Below, in pieces: positions 7,799-16,980 of a stretch of DNA of 64,000 nt. The DNA is taken from positions 1-64,000 of the forward strand of contig NZ_JACHXK010000012.1 in assembly GCF_014192105.1 (NCBI RefSeq), given 5' to 3'. This stretch comes from Paenibacillus phyllosphaerae. Lineage in GTDB: Bacteria > Bacillota > Bacilli > Paenibacillales > Paenibacillaceae. The stretch's first letter is position 1, and every line of letters starts with the position of its first letter. The translations under genes and the position numbers were made by a program. Under the pieces are notes generated by a model. That model was not told the DNA's origin, did not search any database, and saw nothing but the letters and a program-made list of their open reading frames with translations.

Positions 7799-9166
7799 GT
7801 GAAGAAAATCGGAGCGATCGGCGTTGCGATGTCACTTGTCTCCATGCTGGCGGTGTCCGGCTGCGGCAACGACACTAGTAATGGGACCAACAATACGAAT
7901 GATGCGGCGCCGTCGTCCACAACGTCACAGGTGAACGCGGAAGAGGAAGGCGGTCTGCAATGGGATGCGGCGGCGAACGATTATGTCATGGAGCCGGAGA
8001 TTGCTTCCGGCGAGCAGCCGCTTAAGATCTGGGTGGAAACGGAGGCATATGGCAAAGCGCTCGTCGAAGCGTTCAAGGTGAAACATCCGCAGGTGAACGT
8101 AGAGTACGAAGTCGTTGCGAAGGTGGAGAGCGTGGAGCGGATGTCGCTCGACGGCGAAGCGGGCAAAGGCGCGGACGTCTTCATGGCTAACTACGACAAG
8201 CTGGCTCAAGCGATCGACAACGCGACGGCCGCCCCGATCGGCCAGTATGAGCAGTCGCTCAAGGAGCGGGTTCCGGACACGTTCATCGAGGTAGTCAGTA
8301 AGGACGATCAGATGTACGGCGTGCCGATCTCGACGGAATCGATCGCGCTCTTCTACAATAAGACGCTGCTTAAGGAGCTGACCGGCAGCGACAAACCGGC
8401 ATCGACATGGGAAGAAGTGGTGGCGCTTGCGGATCAATATAACGACAGCAGCGCGAACCGTTGGACGATTCGCTTCCTGGCCGGACAGCTCTATTACGCG
8501 TATCCGGTGCTATCCTCGCTCGGCTGGCATCTGTATGAAGACAACGATCTGGATAAGCCGAATTTCAACTCCGAGTCGCTTACGAAGGGACTGGAGTATT
8601 ACAAGTCGCTTCGCTCCATATGGGACGTCAACTCGGCGGACGCTACATGGGATTCGATCGAGAATGAATTCGTCAAAGGCCAGACGCCGTATGTCATTAC
8701 CGGACCTTGGGTATTCAAAGACTTCGACAAAGCCGCTGCGGATAAGAAGTTCGAGTACGGCGTAACGGTGCTGCCGAAGGCGGCTTCCGGCGATGCCGCC
8801 GCATCGTTGACGGGGATCTCGGTTGCGGTCGTATCCGGCTATTCGAAGTATCCCGCCGCTGCCCGCGTATTCGCGAACTTCATCGCTTCGGACGAAGGAG
8901 CGGCCGCGCTGTACCAATCGACGGGGGCCATTCCGGCGCTGAAGTCGGACCAAATTCAAGGCGTGGAAGGCATTAACGGAAACGAGCATATCGCAGGCAT
9001 TATCGCCCAATCGGAGAACGCCGATTTAACGCCGCAAATTCCGGAATACCTGTACACGTCCGGCAACGCGCTGATCGTCAACGTTTGGGATAATCTCATG
9101 ACGGTCAGTGAAGCGCAGCAAAAAGCGGAACAGGAATACGCCAATCTGAAAGCGCTCGGCCAATAA
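7799..9166 (+). CDS. ganS: galactan oligosaccharide-binding lipoprotein (CUT1)
   Basis: This 455-aa solute-binding lipoprotein has a basic start (MKK), a hydrophobic stretch and the lipobox AVSGC. Lipidation at Cys22 should tether it to the outer face of the membrane. A low-complexity Ser/Thr/Asn linker follows. The mature part has the family-1 fold, with YGVPISTESIALFYNK typical of MalE-type maltodextrin and galactan binding proteins. It is the first gene of an importer operon with two permeases and two GH53 galactanases, the same set as the B. subtilis gan system, so beta-1,4-galacto-oligosaccharides are the likely ligand. GTG start with a GGGGGG ribosome site. A cre-like box lies upstream. 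Confidence 0.82.
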   Translation: MKKIGAIGVAMSLVSMLAVSGCGNDTSNGTNNTNDAAPSSTTSQVNAEEEGGLQWDAAANDYVMEPEIASGEQPLKIWVETEAYGKALVEAFKVKHPQVNVEYEVVAKVESVERMSLDGEAGKGADVFMANYDKLAQAIDNATAAPIGQYEQSLKERVPDTFIEVVSKDDQMYGVPISTESIALFYNKTLLKELTGSDKPASTWEEVVALADQYNDSSANRWTIRFLAGQLYYAYPVLSSLGWHLYEDNDLDKPNFNSESLTKGLEYYKSLRSIWDVNSADATWDSIENEFVKGQTPYVITGPWVFKDFDKAAADKKFEYGVTVLPKAASGDAAASLTGISVAVVSGYSKYPAAARVFANFIASDEGAAALYQSTGAIPALKSDQIQGVEGINGNEHIAGIIAQSENADLTPQIPEYLYTSGNALIVNVWDNLMTVSEAQQKAEQEYANLKALGQ

Positions 9167-9172
9167 ACGACC

Positions 9173-10552
9173 ATGAACGAATTATCTAGCAAACAGTCAC
9201 CGGCTTGGGCGGCCGGATTGCTATCGGCGATTGTATGGGGGGCCGGGCAGGGCTGGAACCGGCAATATCTGAAGGGCCTACTCTTCCTTCTGATCGGAGC
9301 CGGAGCCGCAGCAGCCGAGTTGGCCACGGGAAGCTATACGCGCGACAGTCTTGCGGACGGATTCCGGTTCCGGGAGAACGGCGGCTTTTTTCTGAAAGGG
9401 ATCTGGGGGTTGATCACGCTGGGCACCCAGCCGAGAAAAATGGGATTAACCGGCCTGACGGCCGGCGACCATTCCATCGTGCTGATGGCCAACGGGATCA
9501 TCGCGCTGCTCTTCCTTCTCCTTCTTGCCTTGTTCTACATCTGGAACATTAGGGACGCGGTTACAACAAGACGGCAATATTGCGAGACAGGCATAAGGGA
9601 AAGCTCGCTCCAACATTTCAAGAGGCTGTGGGATACGATGTACGCCTACATCGTGCTGTCCCCGACGGCGGTGCTGACGCTGTTCGTCAGCGTGCTGCCG
9701 ATCGTGTTCGGCGTGCTGATCGCGTTCACCGATTATAGCCGCAACAACTCGCCGCCAACGAAGCTTGTCCATTGGGTCGGCTTCGATAATTTCGCCACGG
9801 TGACGCAGGTGTTCTCGTGGATGCATACCTTCCTGGGCGTGCTGCTGTGGACGTTCGTATGGGCGATTCTGGCGACGGTCACGACATACCTGTTCGGCTT
9901 TTTCCAGGCGGTGCTGCTGAATAACTCGGCCGTGAAGTTCAAGAAGCTGTGGCGCAGCATCTACATCCTGCCATGGGCGGTTCCGGCGATGATCTCGGCG
10001 CTCGTGTTCAAATCGATGTTTAACGGCCAATTCGGCCCGGTCAGCCAATTCTTGCTCGATATCGGTCTTACCTCGGAGCGAATTTATTGGTTTACCGATC
10101 CCGGCAATACGAATCTGGCCCGCGGGATGGCGCTTCTGATCAACCTGTGGCTTGGTTTTCCGTATTTCATGGCGCTGATCGGCGGTACGCTGACGACCAT
10201 CTCGGAAAGTTATTATGAGGCGGCCCGAATGGACGGCGCGACATCGGGTCAGACGTTCTGGAATATTACATTCCCGATCGTGTATAAGGCGACCGCGCCG
10301 CTCTTGATGTTGTCGTTCGTGAGCAACTTCAACAATTTCGGCGTCATCTACTTCCTGACCGAAGGCGGCCCGGCCAATCCAGATTACAATTTCGCCGGCA
10401 GCACCGACCTGCTGATTACGTGGCTGTATAAGCTGACGCTCGATAACCGGCTGTACAGCATGGGGGCGGTCATGTCCATTATCGTCTTCCTGATCGTGGC
10501 CAGCTTCTCGCTCATTAATCTGCGGAAATCGAAAACGTTTGAGGAGCTTTAA
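9173..10552 (+). CDS. ganP: galacto-oligosaccharide ABC permease, MalF/GanP type
   Basis: This 459-aa inner-membrane permease has about eight membrane segments. Two to three lie in an N-terminal extension (residues 1-130) that is typical of MalF/GanP rather than the shorter CUT1 permeases. The EAA loop YYEAARMDGATSGQTFWNIT, ending in FPIV, contacts the ATPase. It pairs with the next permease to form the channel for the upstream binding protein. It starts 7 bases after the binding-protein stop and shows no clear ribosome site, so translational coupling is likely. No ATPase gene is present, so a shared MsmX-type ATPase elsewhere is implied. Confidence 0.85.
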   Translation: MNELSSKQSPAWAAGLLSAIVWGAGQGWNRQYLKGLLFLLIGAGAAAAELATGSYTRDSLADGFRFRENGGFFLKGIWGLITLGTQPRKMGLTGLTAGDHSIVLMANGIIALLFLLLLALFYIWNIRDAVTTRRQYCETGIRESSLQHFKRLWDTMYAYIVLSPTAVLTLFVSVLPIVFGVLIAFTDYSRNNSPPTKLVHWVGFDNFATVTQVFSWMHTFLGVLLWTFVWAILATVTTYLFGFFQAVLLNNSAVKFKKLWRSIYILPWAVPAMISALVFKSMFNGQFGPVSQFLLDIGLTSERIYWFTDPGNTNLARGMALLINLWLGFPYFMALIGGTLTTISESYYEAARMDGATSGQTFWNITFPIVYKATAPLLMLSFVSNFNNFGVIYFLTEGGPANPDYNFAGSTDLLITWLYKLTLDNRLYSMGAVMSIIVFLIVASFSLINLRKSKTFEEL

Positions 10553-11400
10553 TGATGATTCATAAGCGAACCAACCTTGGTGCAATATTGAAAACCGTGC
10601 TGATCTATATCGAGCTGATCGTCGTGGCGCTGATCGTCATTTACCCGCTGATCTGGATCGTCGGCTCCTCCTTCGGCAGTTCGAAAGGGTTAGCGAACGC
10701 TTCGGCAATACCGGAACAGGCGACGCTGCAGAACTATAAGGAGCTGTTCCAGCAGACGAATTATCCGCTCTGGTACATGAACACATTGAAGGTGGCGGCA
10801 GCCAACATGTTCTTCGGCGTCCTGCTGTCCACGCTTGGTGCATACGCGTTCTCGCGGTTTACCTTCAAGGGGAAGCGGGCGAGCCTGCTGACCATTCTTA
10901 TTCTGCAAATGTTCCCTGCCTTTCTGACTGCAATCGCGGTATATATGCTGTTCCTGAACTTCGGCCTGTTGGACAGTCTGACCGGATTGGTCGTCGTCGG
11001 CGTGGCCGCGCAGCTGCCCTATAACATATGGCTGCTCAAGGGTTATCTGGACAACATCTCGACGAGCTTCGACGAGGCTGGGTTGATCGACGGGGCGAGC
11101 CGGACGCAGATTTTCGTCCGCATTATACTGCCGCTTGCCTCGCCGATGATCACTTTCGTCGCCGTGCTGCAGTTTGCCGCGCCATGGATGGATTTTATTT
11201 TGCCAAGACTGCTCATATCCAGCGAAGAGAAGAAGACGGTGGCGATCGGCCTCTATTCGATGATCAGCGACCAGACGAGGAACGAGTTTACGCTGTTTGC
11301 GGCAGGCTCCGTGCTTGTGGCGATTCCGATCGCGGTGCTGTACATCCTGCTTCAAAAATATTTGATCAACGGCCTGACGGCCGGCGGAGACAAAGGGTAG
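10552..11400 (+). CDS. ganQ: galacto-oligosaccharide ABC permease, MalG/GanQ type
   Basis: This 282-aa permease has six membrane segments and the EAA-loop motif FDEAGLIDGASRTQIFVRII followed by LPLA, the usual MalG-type length and layout. It is the partner of the preceding MalF-like subunit. The ATG overlaps the upstream stop as TAATG, a hallmark of translational coupling and equal expression of the two permease halves. The next gene, a cytoplasmic GH53 enzyme, starts 16 bases downstream in the same operon. Import plus intracellular cleavage of galactan fragments is therefore expected. Confidence 0.87.
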   Translation: MMIHKRTNLGAILKTVLIYIELIVVALIVIYPLIWIVGSSFGSSKGLANASAIPEQATLQNYKELFQQTNYPLWYMNTLKVAAANMFFGVLLSTLGAYAFSRFTFKGKRASLLTILILQMFPAFLTAIAVYMLFLNFGLLDSLTGLVVVGVAAQLPYNIWLLKGYLDNISTSFDEAGLIDGASRTQIFVRIILPLASPMITFVAVLQFAAPWMDFILPRLLISSEEKKTVAIGLYSMISDQTRNEFTLFAAGSVLVAIPIAVLYILLQKYLINGLTAGGDKG

Positions 11401-11415
11401 GAAGGGAAGATCAAG

Positions 11416-12546
11416 ATGAGCCAACACTTTATAAAAGGCGCGGATGTTTCCATGCTGAAGGAAGTCGAGACGCAAGGAGGCGCCTTTTTTCTGGACGGAG
11501 AGAAGAAGGAGCTGTTCGATATTTTGCGGCTGAAGGGGCTGAATACGGTCCGGCTTCGTCTATGGCTCAACCCTTACGATGAAGAGGGCAGCCCGTATCT
11601 GGGCGGCACGAACGATCTCGAGACGACGATCGAGCTGGCGAAGCGGGCCAAGGAGCAGGGCCTTCAATTTATGCTCAATATTCATTACAGCGATTTTTGG
11701 GCCGATCCGAAGAAGCAATTCAAGCCGAAGTCTTGGCAATCGTTAACCGGAGAGCAGCTTGAAGAAGAAGTATTCCGGTACACGCGAGAGGTGTTGGCCG
11801 TATGCCGGGCGTGCGACGTGCAGCCGGATTTCGTGCAGATCGGCAACGAAACGACGAACGGCATGCTGTGGCCCGACGGTCGGACGCCGAAGTATGTATT
11901 CGAAGAGAAAGCTTTCGAGGACGTAGAAGCAGCAGAGTGGGAAGCTGCGTTCGACCGGCTGTCGCGCCTGCTGAGCGCCGGCATTCGGGCTGCGAGAGAA
12001 GCCGGAGATATGAAGGTCATCCTGCACTTGGATGCTGGCGGCTCGAATGTGCTGTATCGCACCTGGTTTGACGAGATGACCGCAAGGGGCGTCGATTATG
12101 ACATCATCGGCTTGTCCTATTATCCGATTTGGCACGGCAGCCTTGAAGAATTACGGTTCAACCTAAACGATATTAGCGAACGCTACGATAAAGAGGTGCT
12201 TGTCGTCGAGACGGCGTACGGGCACACGTCCGATAGTCCCTCGGGGGCTGATATTTTCACGGAGGAACTGGCCAGCAAAGGCGGGTATCCCGCCTCGGTC
12301 GAAGGGCAGAAGCAGTTTTTGTCGGATTTGATGACGACAGTTAAGACGGTAGAGAACGGCAAGGGACTCGGAATCGTGTACTGGGAGCCGGCATGGCTGC
12401 CGGTGAACGGCACGAGCTGGGCGAGCCCAGAGGGCATGCGCTACGGCAATGATGTCGCTTCAATGGGGAATCACTGGGCCAACCAAGGGTTGTTCGACTT
12501 CCAAGGGAAGGCTCTCGATTCAATAAATGTATTCCTACATTATTAA
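11416..12546 (+). CDS. cytoplasmic GH53 endo-beta-1,4-galactanase
   Basis: This 376-aa GH53 enzyme is a single TIM barrel with no signal peptide, so it should act inside the cell on imported oligosaccharides. The family residues are in place: acid/base E145 in QIGNETTNG, nucleophile E265 in VVETAYG, and the HYSDFWADP segment near residue 90. Known GH53 enzymes cleave beta-1,4-galactan in type I arabinogalactan. Most described ones are secreted, so an intracellular copy next to a secreted paralogue is notable. GGAAGGGAAG precedes the ATG. It is the fourth gene of the importer operon. The secreted paralogue follows 19 bases later and probably arose by duplication. Confidence 0.9.
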   Translation: MSQHFIKGADVSMLKEVETQGGAFFLDGEKKELFDILRLKGLNTVRLRLWLNPYDEEGSPYLGGTNDLETTIELAKRAKEQGLQFMLNIHYSDFWADPKKQFKPKSWQSLTGEQLEEEVFRYTREVLAVCRACDVQPDFVQIGNETTNGMLWPDGRTPKYVFEEKAFEDVEAAEWEAAFDRLSRLLSAGIRAAREAGDMKVILHLDAGGSNVLYRTWFDEMTARGVDYDIIGLSYYPIWHGSLEELRFNLNDISERYDKEVLVVETAYGHTSDSPSGADIFTEELASKGGYPASVEGQKQFLSDLMTTVKTVENGKGLGIVYWEPAWLPVNGTSWASPEGMRYGNDVASMGNHWANQGLFDFQGKALDSINVFLHY

Positions 12547-12565
12547 GAGAAGGAGTTGTTCAAGC

Positions 12566-14203
12566 TTGAAAAAATGGTTGAAAGCAAGTGGAATGCTGGC
12601 GGTCGCGGTTACGCTCATGTTTCCGTCCTTCGGAAGCAGAACGGCGGAGGCGGCCGGCGATTTCATCTGGGGAGCGGACGTGTCGATGCTCCATGAGGTA
12701 GAGCAAAAAGGGGGTAAGTTTTATGAAGGCGGCGTTCAGAAGGACGCCCTGCAAATTTTGAGCGCGAACGGCATGAACTATGTGCGGCTCCGTCTATGGG
12801 TCGACCCGTACGACAGCCAAGGCAATCCGTACGGTGGGGGCACGAACGACCTGGCAACGACGATTGCGCTGGCGCAGCGTGCGAAGGCTAAGGGGATGGG
12901 CGTCATGCTTGACTTCCAATTAAGCGACTTCTGGGCCGATCCGGGCACGCAGACGAAGCCCAAGGCTTGGCAAAATCTCACGTATACCCAGCTCAAAACG
13001 ACTGTTCACGATTATACCCAAAGCGTCATTACAGCGATGAAAGCTCAAAACGTGATGCCGGCCATCGTGCAGATGGGCAATGAAACGAGCGCCGGCGTAC
13101 TCTGGGACGACGGCAAGGTTGGCGGAGGCATTGACGATTTCACGCAATTGGGCGAGCTGCTGTCGGCGGGCATTGACGGCGTGAACGATGCGCTGTCCAC
13201 GGGCGAGGATATCGAAATCATTCTGCATCTCGACCATGGCGGCGACAACAGCCTGTATACCTGGTGGTTTGATAGCATTGTCGCGGAAGGCGTGGACTTC
13301 GACATCATCGGCTTGTCCTACTATCCGTTTTGGCATGGCACGATGGGCGAGCTGTCTTATAACCTGAATGACATCAGCAAGCGGTACGACAAGGATGTCA
13401 TGATCGTCGAGACGGCTTACGGCTTCACGCTGGACGACGGCGACGGGCTCGGCAACGTGTTCTATACGACGGAAGAAAGCGTCGGGGGCTATCCGGCAAC
13501 GCCGGCAGGTCAAGCAGCTTATATGCGCGATCTCCGAGAGATTGTGGAAGACGTGCCGAATGACCGGGGAAGAGGCATTTTCTGGTGGGAACCGGCTTGG
13601 CTTCCGGTAACGGGCGCGAACTGGGGGACGGCGGAAGGCGCGGCGTATAACAGCGATACGGGGCTGCTGTCCAATCCATGGGATAACCAAACGCTGTTCG
13701 ACTTCAATGGCAATGCGTTATCGTCCTTGTCCGTGTTCAGCGAAACCTCGCCGACGAATCTGCTCACCAACGGCAGCTTCGAGGCCAACGGCTATACAAG
13801 CACGCCTACAGGCTGGTCGGTGTGGGCGAATACGACAAGCAACTTGAGCGCGATTAAGACCGAGCAGCCGGGCGTTACCGGCGACTATAAGTTGACCCAT
13901 TGGCTAGCGACCGCTTATACCGCTTCGACCTATCAGACCAAGACCGGACTTGCGAACGGAACGTATTCGTTGACGGCATGGGTGTTGAACAGCGGAGGGC
14001 AGAACGCGGCGTATATGTATGCCAAAAATTACGGCGGAACTGAACTGCAAACGTCGCTTCCGGTCAGCACATCCTCTTGGATGAAGGTTCGGATTGACAA
14101 CATTCAGGTGACGAACGGCCAAATCCAGATCGGCTTCTATTCGAACGCGAACGCCAACAACTGGCTTAACATCGACAACGTGAAACTGTACAAAACGAAC
14201 TGA
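12566..14203 (+). CDS. ganB: secreted GH53 endo-beta-1,4-galactanase with C-terminal CBM
   Basis: This 545-aa exported galactanase has a signal peptide at residues 1-30 (basic KKWLK, hydrophobic core, cleavage after AEAA). The GH53 barrel spans about 31-405 with acid/base E173 in QMGNETSAG and nucleophile E282 in IVETAYG. The usual HYSDFW is QLSDFW here. The last 140 residues (NLLTNGSFE to NNWLNIDNVKLYK) form a beta-sandwich carbohydrate-binding module of the CBM4/9/61 type, probably galactan-binding. It should depolymerise pectic galactan outside the cell and supply the importer. TTG 12566 is chosen because AGAAGGAG lies before it and it begins the signal peptide. A terminator follows. Confidence 0.9.
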   Translation: MKKWLKASGMLAVAVTLMFPSFGSRTAEAAGDFIWGADVSMLHEVEQKGGKFYEGGVQKDALQILSANGMNYVRLRLWVDPYDSQGNPYGGGTNDLATTIALAQRAKAKGMGVMLDFQLSDFWADPGTQTKPKAWQNLTYTQLKTTVHDYTQSVITAMKAQNVMPAIVQMGNETSAGVLWDDGKVGGGIDDFTQLGELLSAGIDGVNDALSTGEDIEIILHLDHGGDNSLYTWWFDSIVAEGVDFDIIGLSYYPFWHGTMGELSYNLNDISKRYDKDVMIVETAYGFTLDDGDGLGNVFYTTEESVGGYPATPAGQAAYMRDLREIVEDVPNDRGRGIFWWEPAWLPVTGANWGTAEGAAYNSDTGLLSNPWDNQTLFDFNGNALSSLSVFSETSPTNLLTNGSFEANGYTSTPTGWSVWANTTSNLSAIKTEQPGVTGDYKLTHWLATAYTASTYQTKTGLANGTYSLTAWVLNSGGQNAAYMYAKNYGGTELQTSLPVSTSSWMKVRIDNIQVTNGQIQIGFYSNANANNWLNIDNVKLYKTN

Positions 14204-14233
14204 TTGGATCCAATCCCAGACGTATGATGGTTT

Positions 14234-14275
14234 AAGGCTCTGTTCCTTCCTGTAAAGGCGACAGAGCCTTTTTTA
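14234..14275 (+). terminator. Terminator of the first galactan operon
   Basis: AAGGCTCTGT (14234-14243) pairs with ACAGAGCCTT (14261-14270), followed by a run of T. It ends the importer and GH53 operon that starts at 7799. Confidence 0.88.
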
Positions 14276-14370
14276 AGCAAACTTTCAGTTTCGCGAAGCA
14301 AGGGAATCCACACACAGTGTCGAAAATTTAGCGAAAGATTACCAAAATTATGCTGCTGTCAGGAGGTCCG

Positions 14371-15231
14371 ATGATGGAATGGGGTGACGAGAATATCCGA
14401 TGCGTCTTCAATTCTTTGGAGCGCTCCCTGCCGTTGTACATTGAAACCATTGGCTACAGCGCGTGGGAGCGGATCTTCGCCAGGCCTGACGGCTATCCGT
14501 ATTATCATTGGCTTCATACGTTGAGCGGAGAAGGAAGCTTCGAGATTTGGGGAGGCGAACGTTTCTCGCTGACAGCGGGAAAAGGTATCCTGGTGACACC
14601 GTTTACGCCTCACTCCTATTCCCCTATATCGGACCGATGGTCTACCGTCTACATTACATTCGGCGGCGTGGCGGCGCCCGCTATATTGGATACGCTCGAT
14701 ATGAATACGTCTGCCTTGTATACGGAAACGTCGGAGAGAGTCTCGTTCGCGGATATCGTCGGGAATATGATTCATAAGGCCGACCGCGATCCCGAATTCT
14801 CCGGCTTGGAATCGTCCACCGAGCTGTATCATCTTCTCATGCTGATGCGGAAATTCGGCATGCGCAACGATCAGCCGTCGCTGTCCCATTTTTACGAGAA
14901 GCTGCGTCCGGTCGTGCAATGGATGGAGAATAATTGCTCGGCACATGTTGGACTGCCGGAAATCGTCGAGCAAGCACAGATGAGCGTATCCTATCTCAAC
15001 GAGCTATTCCGTGACGCCTTCGGTATGAGTCCGTATTCGTTCCTGATCCAACTGCGTCTGCGCGAAGCGAAAAAAATTATGGTCACCAATCCAAGCATGG
15101 CGCTGAAGGAGGTGTCCGTCTTGGCCGGGTTCAATGACGTCAGCCATTTCGTGGCGACGTTCCGGAAGAAGGAGGGCATCACGCCGGCGAAATACAGGGA
15201 GCTGCATTTGTCCGCGCAAGCGGTGGAGTAG
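14371..15231 (+). CDS. AraC-family regulator
   Basis: This 286-aa regulator has an N-terminal cupin-like sensing domain (about residues 20-150). A C-terminal AraC DNA-binding domain with two HTH motifs follows, ending VATFRKKEGITPAKYREL. ATG 14371 or 14374 is preferred over the upstream ATG 14350 because AGGAGG at 14361-14366 lies between them. It stands alone between two transcription stops, right after the galactan operon, so it is a candidate activator of that operon or of the secreted galactanase. No operator could be assigned. The effector is unknown. Confidence 0.85.
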   Translation: MMEWGDENIRCVFNSLERSLPLYIETIGYSAWERIFARPDGYPYYHWLHTLSGEGSFEIWGGERFSLTAGKGILVTPFTPHSYSPISDRWSTVYITFGGVAAPAILDTLDMNTSALYTETSERVSFADIVGNMIHKADRDPEFSGLESSTELYHLLMLMRKFGMRNDQPSLSHFYEKLRPVVQWMENNCSAHVGLPEIVEQAQMSVSYLNELFRDAFGMSPYSFLIQLRLREAKKIMVTNPSMALKEVSVLAGFNDVSHFVATFRKKEGITPAKYRELHLSAQAVE

Positions 15232-15263
15232 CTTAATAAGATGATTCCACCTTTAGTTGAACC

Positions 15264-15299
15264 AGAATAGGGAGCAGCCTCGGCGCTGCTCCCTATTCT
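15264..15299. terminator. Strong hairpin, probable terminator
   Basis: A perfect 15-bp stem (15264-15278 with 15285-15299) has a 6-base loop and lies 33 bases after the AraC stop. There is little U-tract on either strand, so it may act as a weak terminator or an mRNA 3' stabiliser. Confidence 0.65.
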
Positions 15300-15399
15300 C
15301 ATTGAAGCTAGTCTGTCAAATGAACAACGAAACCTGTAGCAAACTCCGTATTCGCCCATACGATGTAGAGAACATCATATCGGTATAAAGGAGAATCAT

Positions 15400-16116
15400 A
15401 TGTATCATTACTATAGGGCGATTACGACTGAACCAAGTATTGTCTCTTTTGCCACAGGAGATGTAACCGGTGACGGAATCGCCGATTATGTCTATCTCAC
15501 GGGGATCCGAACGGAGGGTAGTCCTTTTATACAGGGGATTAGTCTGGTCGTACGGGATGGCGCCAACGGCCATGTGACCCATGTACCGCTTAAAGATAAC
15601 GCGGGATATAATCCAAGATTATTTCTAGGCGACTTCACCGGGAACAAAATCAATGATATTTTGATCAGCATCGATTCCGGCGGCAGCGGGGGAATGATGT
15701 ACCACTATATCTATTCGTTCGTCAATAATAAACCGCTGTTGATGTTCGACTTTAATTTATACAACGAGACCTATAAATACGAGGTTACTTATAAGGATGA
15801 CTACAAAGTCGAGGTCGTTAGCAAGGCGAACAATGTGAAATATACGATTGATCTTACTTACAAGGGCTCTGATTATTTAAGCGAGATCTATGATGAGAAC
15901 GGGAAGCTGAAGCAGCCTATCAGCGGGTTCGTGAATCCGCTAAGCGGATTGTATCCCGTGGATTTCGACGCCAACCAAGTCTATGAGCTGCTGGCCTACC
16001 AAAGGATCGCCGGGAGATATAACGCAGACGGTCTCGGATACATCTTGAACACGTTAGCTTGGAGAGAGAACAACTTTGTTCTGGGGAACCAGAACGTAGC
16101 TATTAATGGCGCGTAA
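15400..16116 (+). CDS. FG-GAP/VCBS repeat protein
   Basis: This 238-aa protein has no signal peptide. Two FG-GAP/VCBS-type calcium-loop motifs are visible: GDVTGDGIADYVYL (about residues 23-36) and GDFTGNKINDILI (about 76-88). These give the Asp-rich turn of a beta-propeller blade. Similar stand-alone 230-300 aa proteins are common in Bacillus and Paenibacillus and have no proven function. AAAGGAG precedes the ATG. The gene is monocistronic with its own terminator. Its place inside the galactan island looks incidental. Confidence 0.7.
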   Translation: MYHYYRAITTEPSIVSFATGDVTGDGIADYVYLTGIRTEGSPFIQGISLVVRDGANGHVTHVPLKDNAGYNPRLFLGDFTGNKINDILISIDSGGSGGMMYHYIYSFVNNKPLLMFDFNLYNETYKYEVTYKDDYKVEVVSKANNVKYTIDLTYKGSDYLSEIYDENGKLKQPISGFVNPLSGLYPVDFDANQVYELLAYQRIAGRYNADGLGYILNTLAWRENNFVLGNQNVAINGA

Positions 16117-16129
16117 CCTGTTATTGCGA

Positions 16130-16175
16130 AGCGGCATTCCAAGGCGATATTTTCTCGTCCGGAATGCCGCTGTTT
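16130..16175 (+). terminator. Rho-independent terminator
   Basis: AGCGGCATTCC (16130-16140) pairs with GGAATGCCGCT (16161-16171), followed by GTTTT. It ends the FG-GAP gene. Confidence 0.85.
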
Positions 16176-16259
16176 TGCATAGGGCAGGACAAGCAAATGC
16201 CAATAAGTCCAAGCAAAATCTCTCATTGGTCATAAACTCTATTACGAGGAAGGAGGTGA

Positions 16260-16343
16260 ATGATGTCCGCAATTCAAACCGTCTTGAATTATACAGGGGC
16301 CGTATATTCAACCAGTTATAGAATAGGTTTAGGAAAGAGGTGA
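16260..16343 (+). CDS. small ORF of 26-27 aa with a strong ribosome site
   Basis: This tiny frame encodes MSAIQTVLNYTGAVYSTSYR followed by IGLGKR, with an extra Met if ATG 16260 is used. Its translation signal is very good: AAGGAGGTG at 16250-16258 sits just before the start codons. It ends 4 bases before the next gene, whose own Shine-Dalgarno (AAGAGGTGA) overlaps the end of this frame. That arrangement suggests either a leader peptide or a genuine small protein coupled to the downstream gene. I do not recognise the sequence. There is no signal peptide and no hydrophobic helix long enough to span a membrane. Confidence 0.5.
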   Translation: MMSAIQTVLNYTGAVYSTSYRIGLGKR

Positions 16344-16347
16344 TAGA

Positions 16348-16875
16348 ATGGCTGTTTTCTCTACGGGTATGCTCCCTGGAGTTCCAGGGATGACAGGGCA
16401 ATTCGGCGATATTGACTGTTTCATCCTGAATCTGAACGCAATACCAAGCCGCGTATTGATTCAAATCGTCGATTGGCGTGATAAAGTTCTTTTAATTAAC
16501 GAGTCGTTCGTTATACCCGCCAATAGCGAATTGCCGGTTGGTTTTGGCTTTGCTAATCTTCACATCCATGAAGTTCGGGTTACGGTTAATTTGTCTCGCA
16601 ACGTGATCGTCAATATATTCTCTACTGTGCCCAATTCCAGGACGCAAATTTTGAATCGCCAATTAACCGAGGTTTTGACTCCGCTTACGGTGCCTCCCGC
16701 CACTAGTAATAGCAGGGTTAAAGTCGTTCGAGCCAATAAAGGGACGGCTAGTATCATTCGAAGTCGGAACAGTAACGCTACGATCAAACGAGGTAAGAAT
16801 AGCGAGGCTACTATTTTTCGAGGTAAAAACGTGCCCAAGCCATCCAAGAAGAGCAAACGAATGGGCACAAACTAA
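16348..16875 (+). CDS. hypothetical protein with basic repeat tail
   Basis: I do not recognise this 175-aa protein. Residues 1-120 are hydrophobic and beta-rich, with no signal peptide. The C-terminal 55 residues are strongly basic and contain three imperfect copies of a 10-residue unit: ASIIRSRNSN, ATIKRGKNSE and ATIFRGKNVP. They are followed by PSKKSKR. Repeated basic tails of this kind occur in spore-coat and exosporium proteins and in nucleic-acid binders, but nothing here decides between them. The start is supported by AAAGAGGTGA. It is coupled to the upstream 27-codon ORF. Confidence 0.6.
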   Translation: MAVFSTGMLPGVPGMTGQFGDIDCFILNLNAIPSRVLIQIVDWRDKVLLINESFVIPANSELPVGFGFANLHIHEVRVTVNLSRNVIVNIFSTVPNSRTQILNRQLTEVLTPLTVPPATSNSRVKVVRANKGTASIIRSRNSNATIKRGKNSEATIFRGKNVPKPSKKSKRMGTN

Positions 16876-16943
16876 AAGGTCCCGTAGGAAGGGATCTGCA
16901 TGGAGAGGCGCGCAGTAAGGGACAAGTATGGACGATCACAAAG

Positions 16944-16973
16944 AAAAAACGGCTGCCATTATTCGGCAGCCGT
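16944..16973 (-). terminator. Terminator of the minus-strand binding-protein gene
   Basis: Read on the minus strand, ACGGCTGCC pairs with GGCAGCCGT (16965-16973 with 16949-16957) and is followed by TTTTTTC. It lies 7 bases past the binding-protein stop. Confidence 0.88.
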
Positions 16974-16980
16974 AGACGTT

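Noticed and set aside
9446..10585. 379-codon minus-strand open frame under the permease genes
   Set aside because: It is antisense to two clear permeases, is rich in Arg/Gln/His as expected from the complement of a GC-rich gene, and has no ribosome site.
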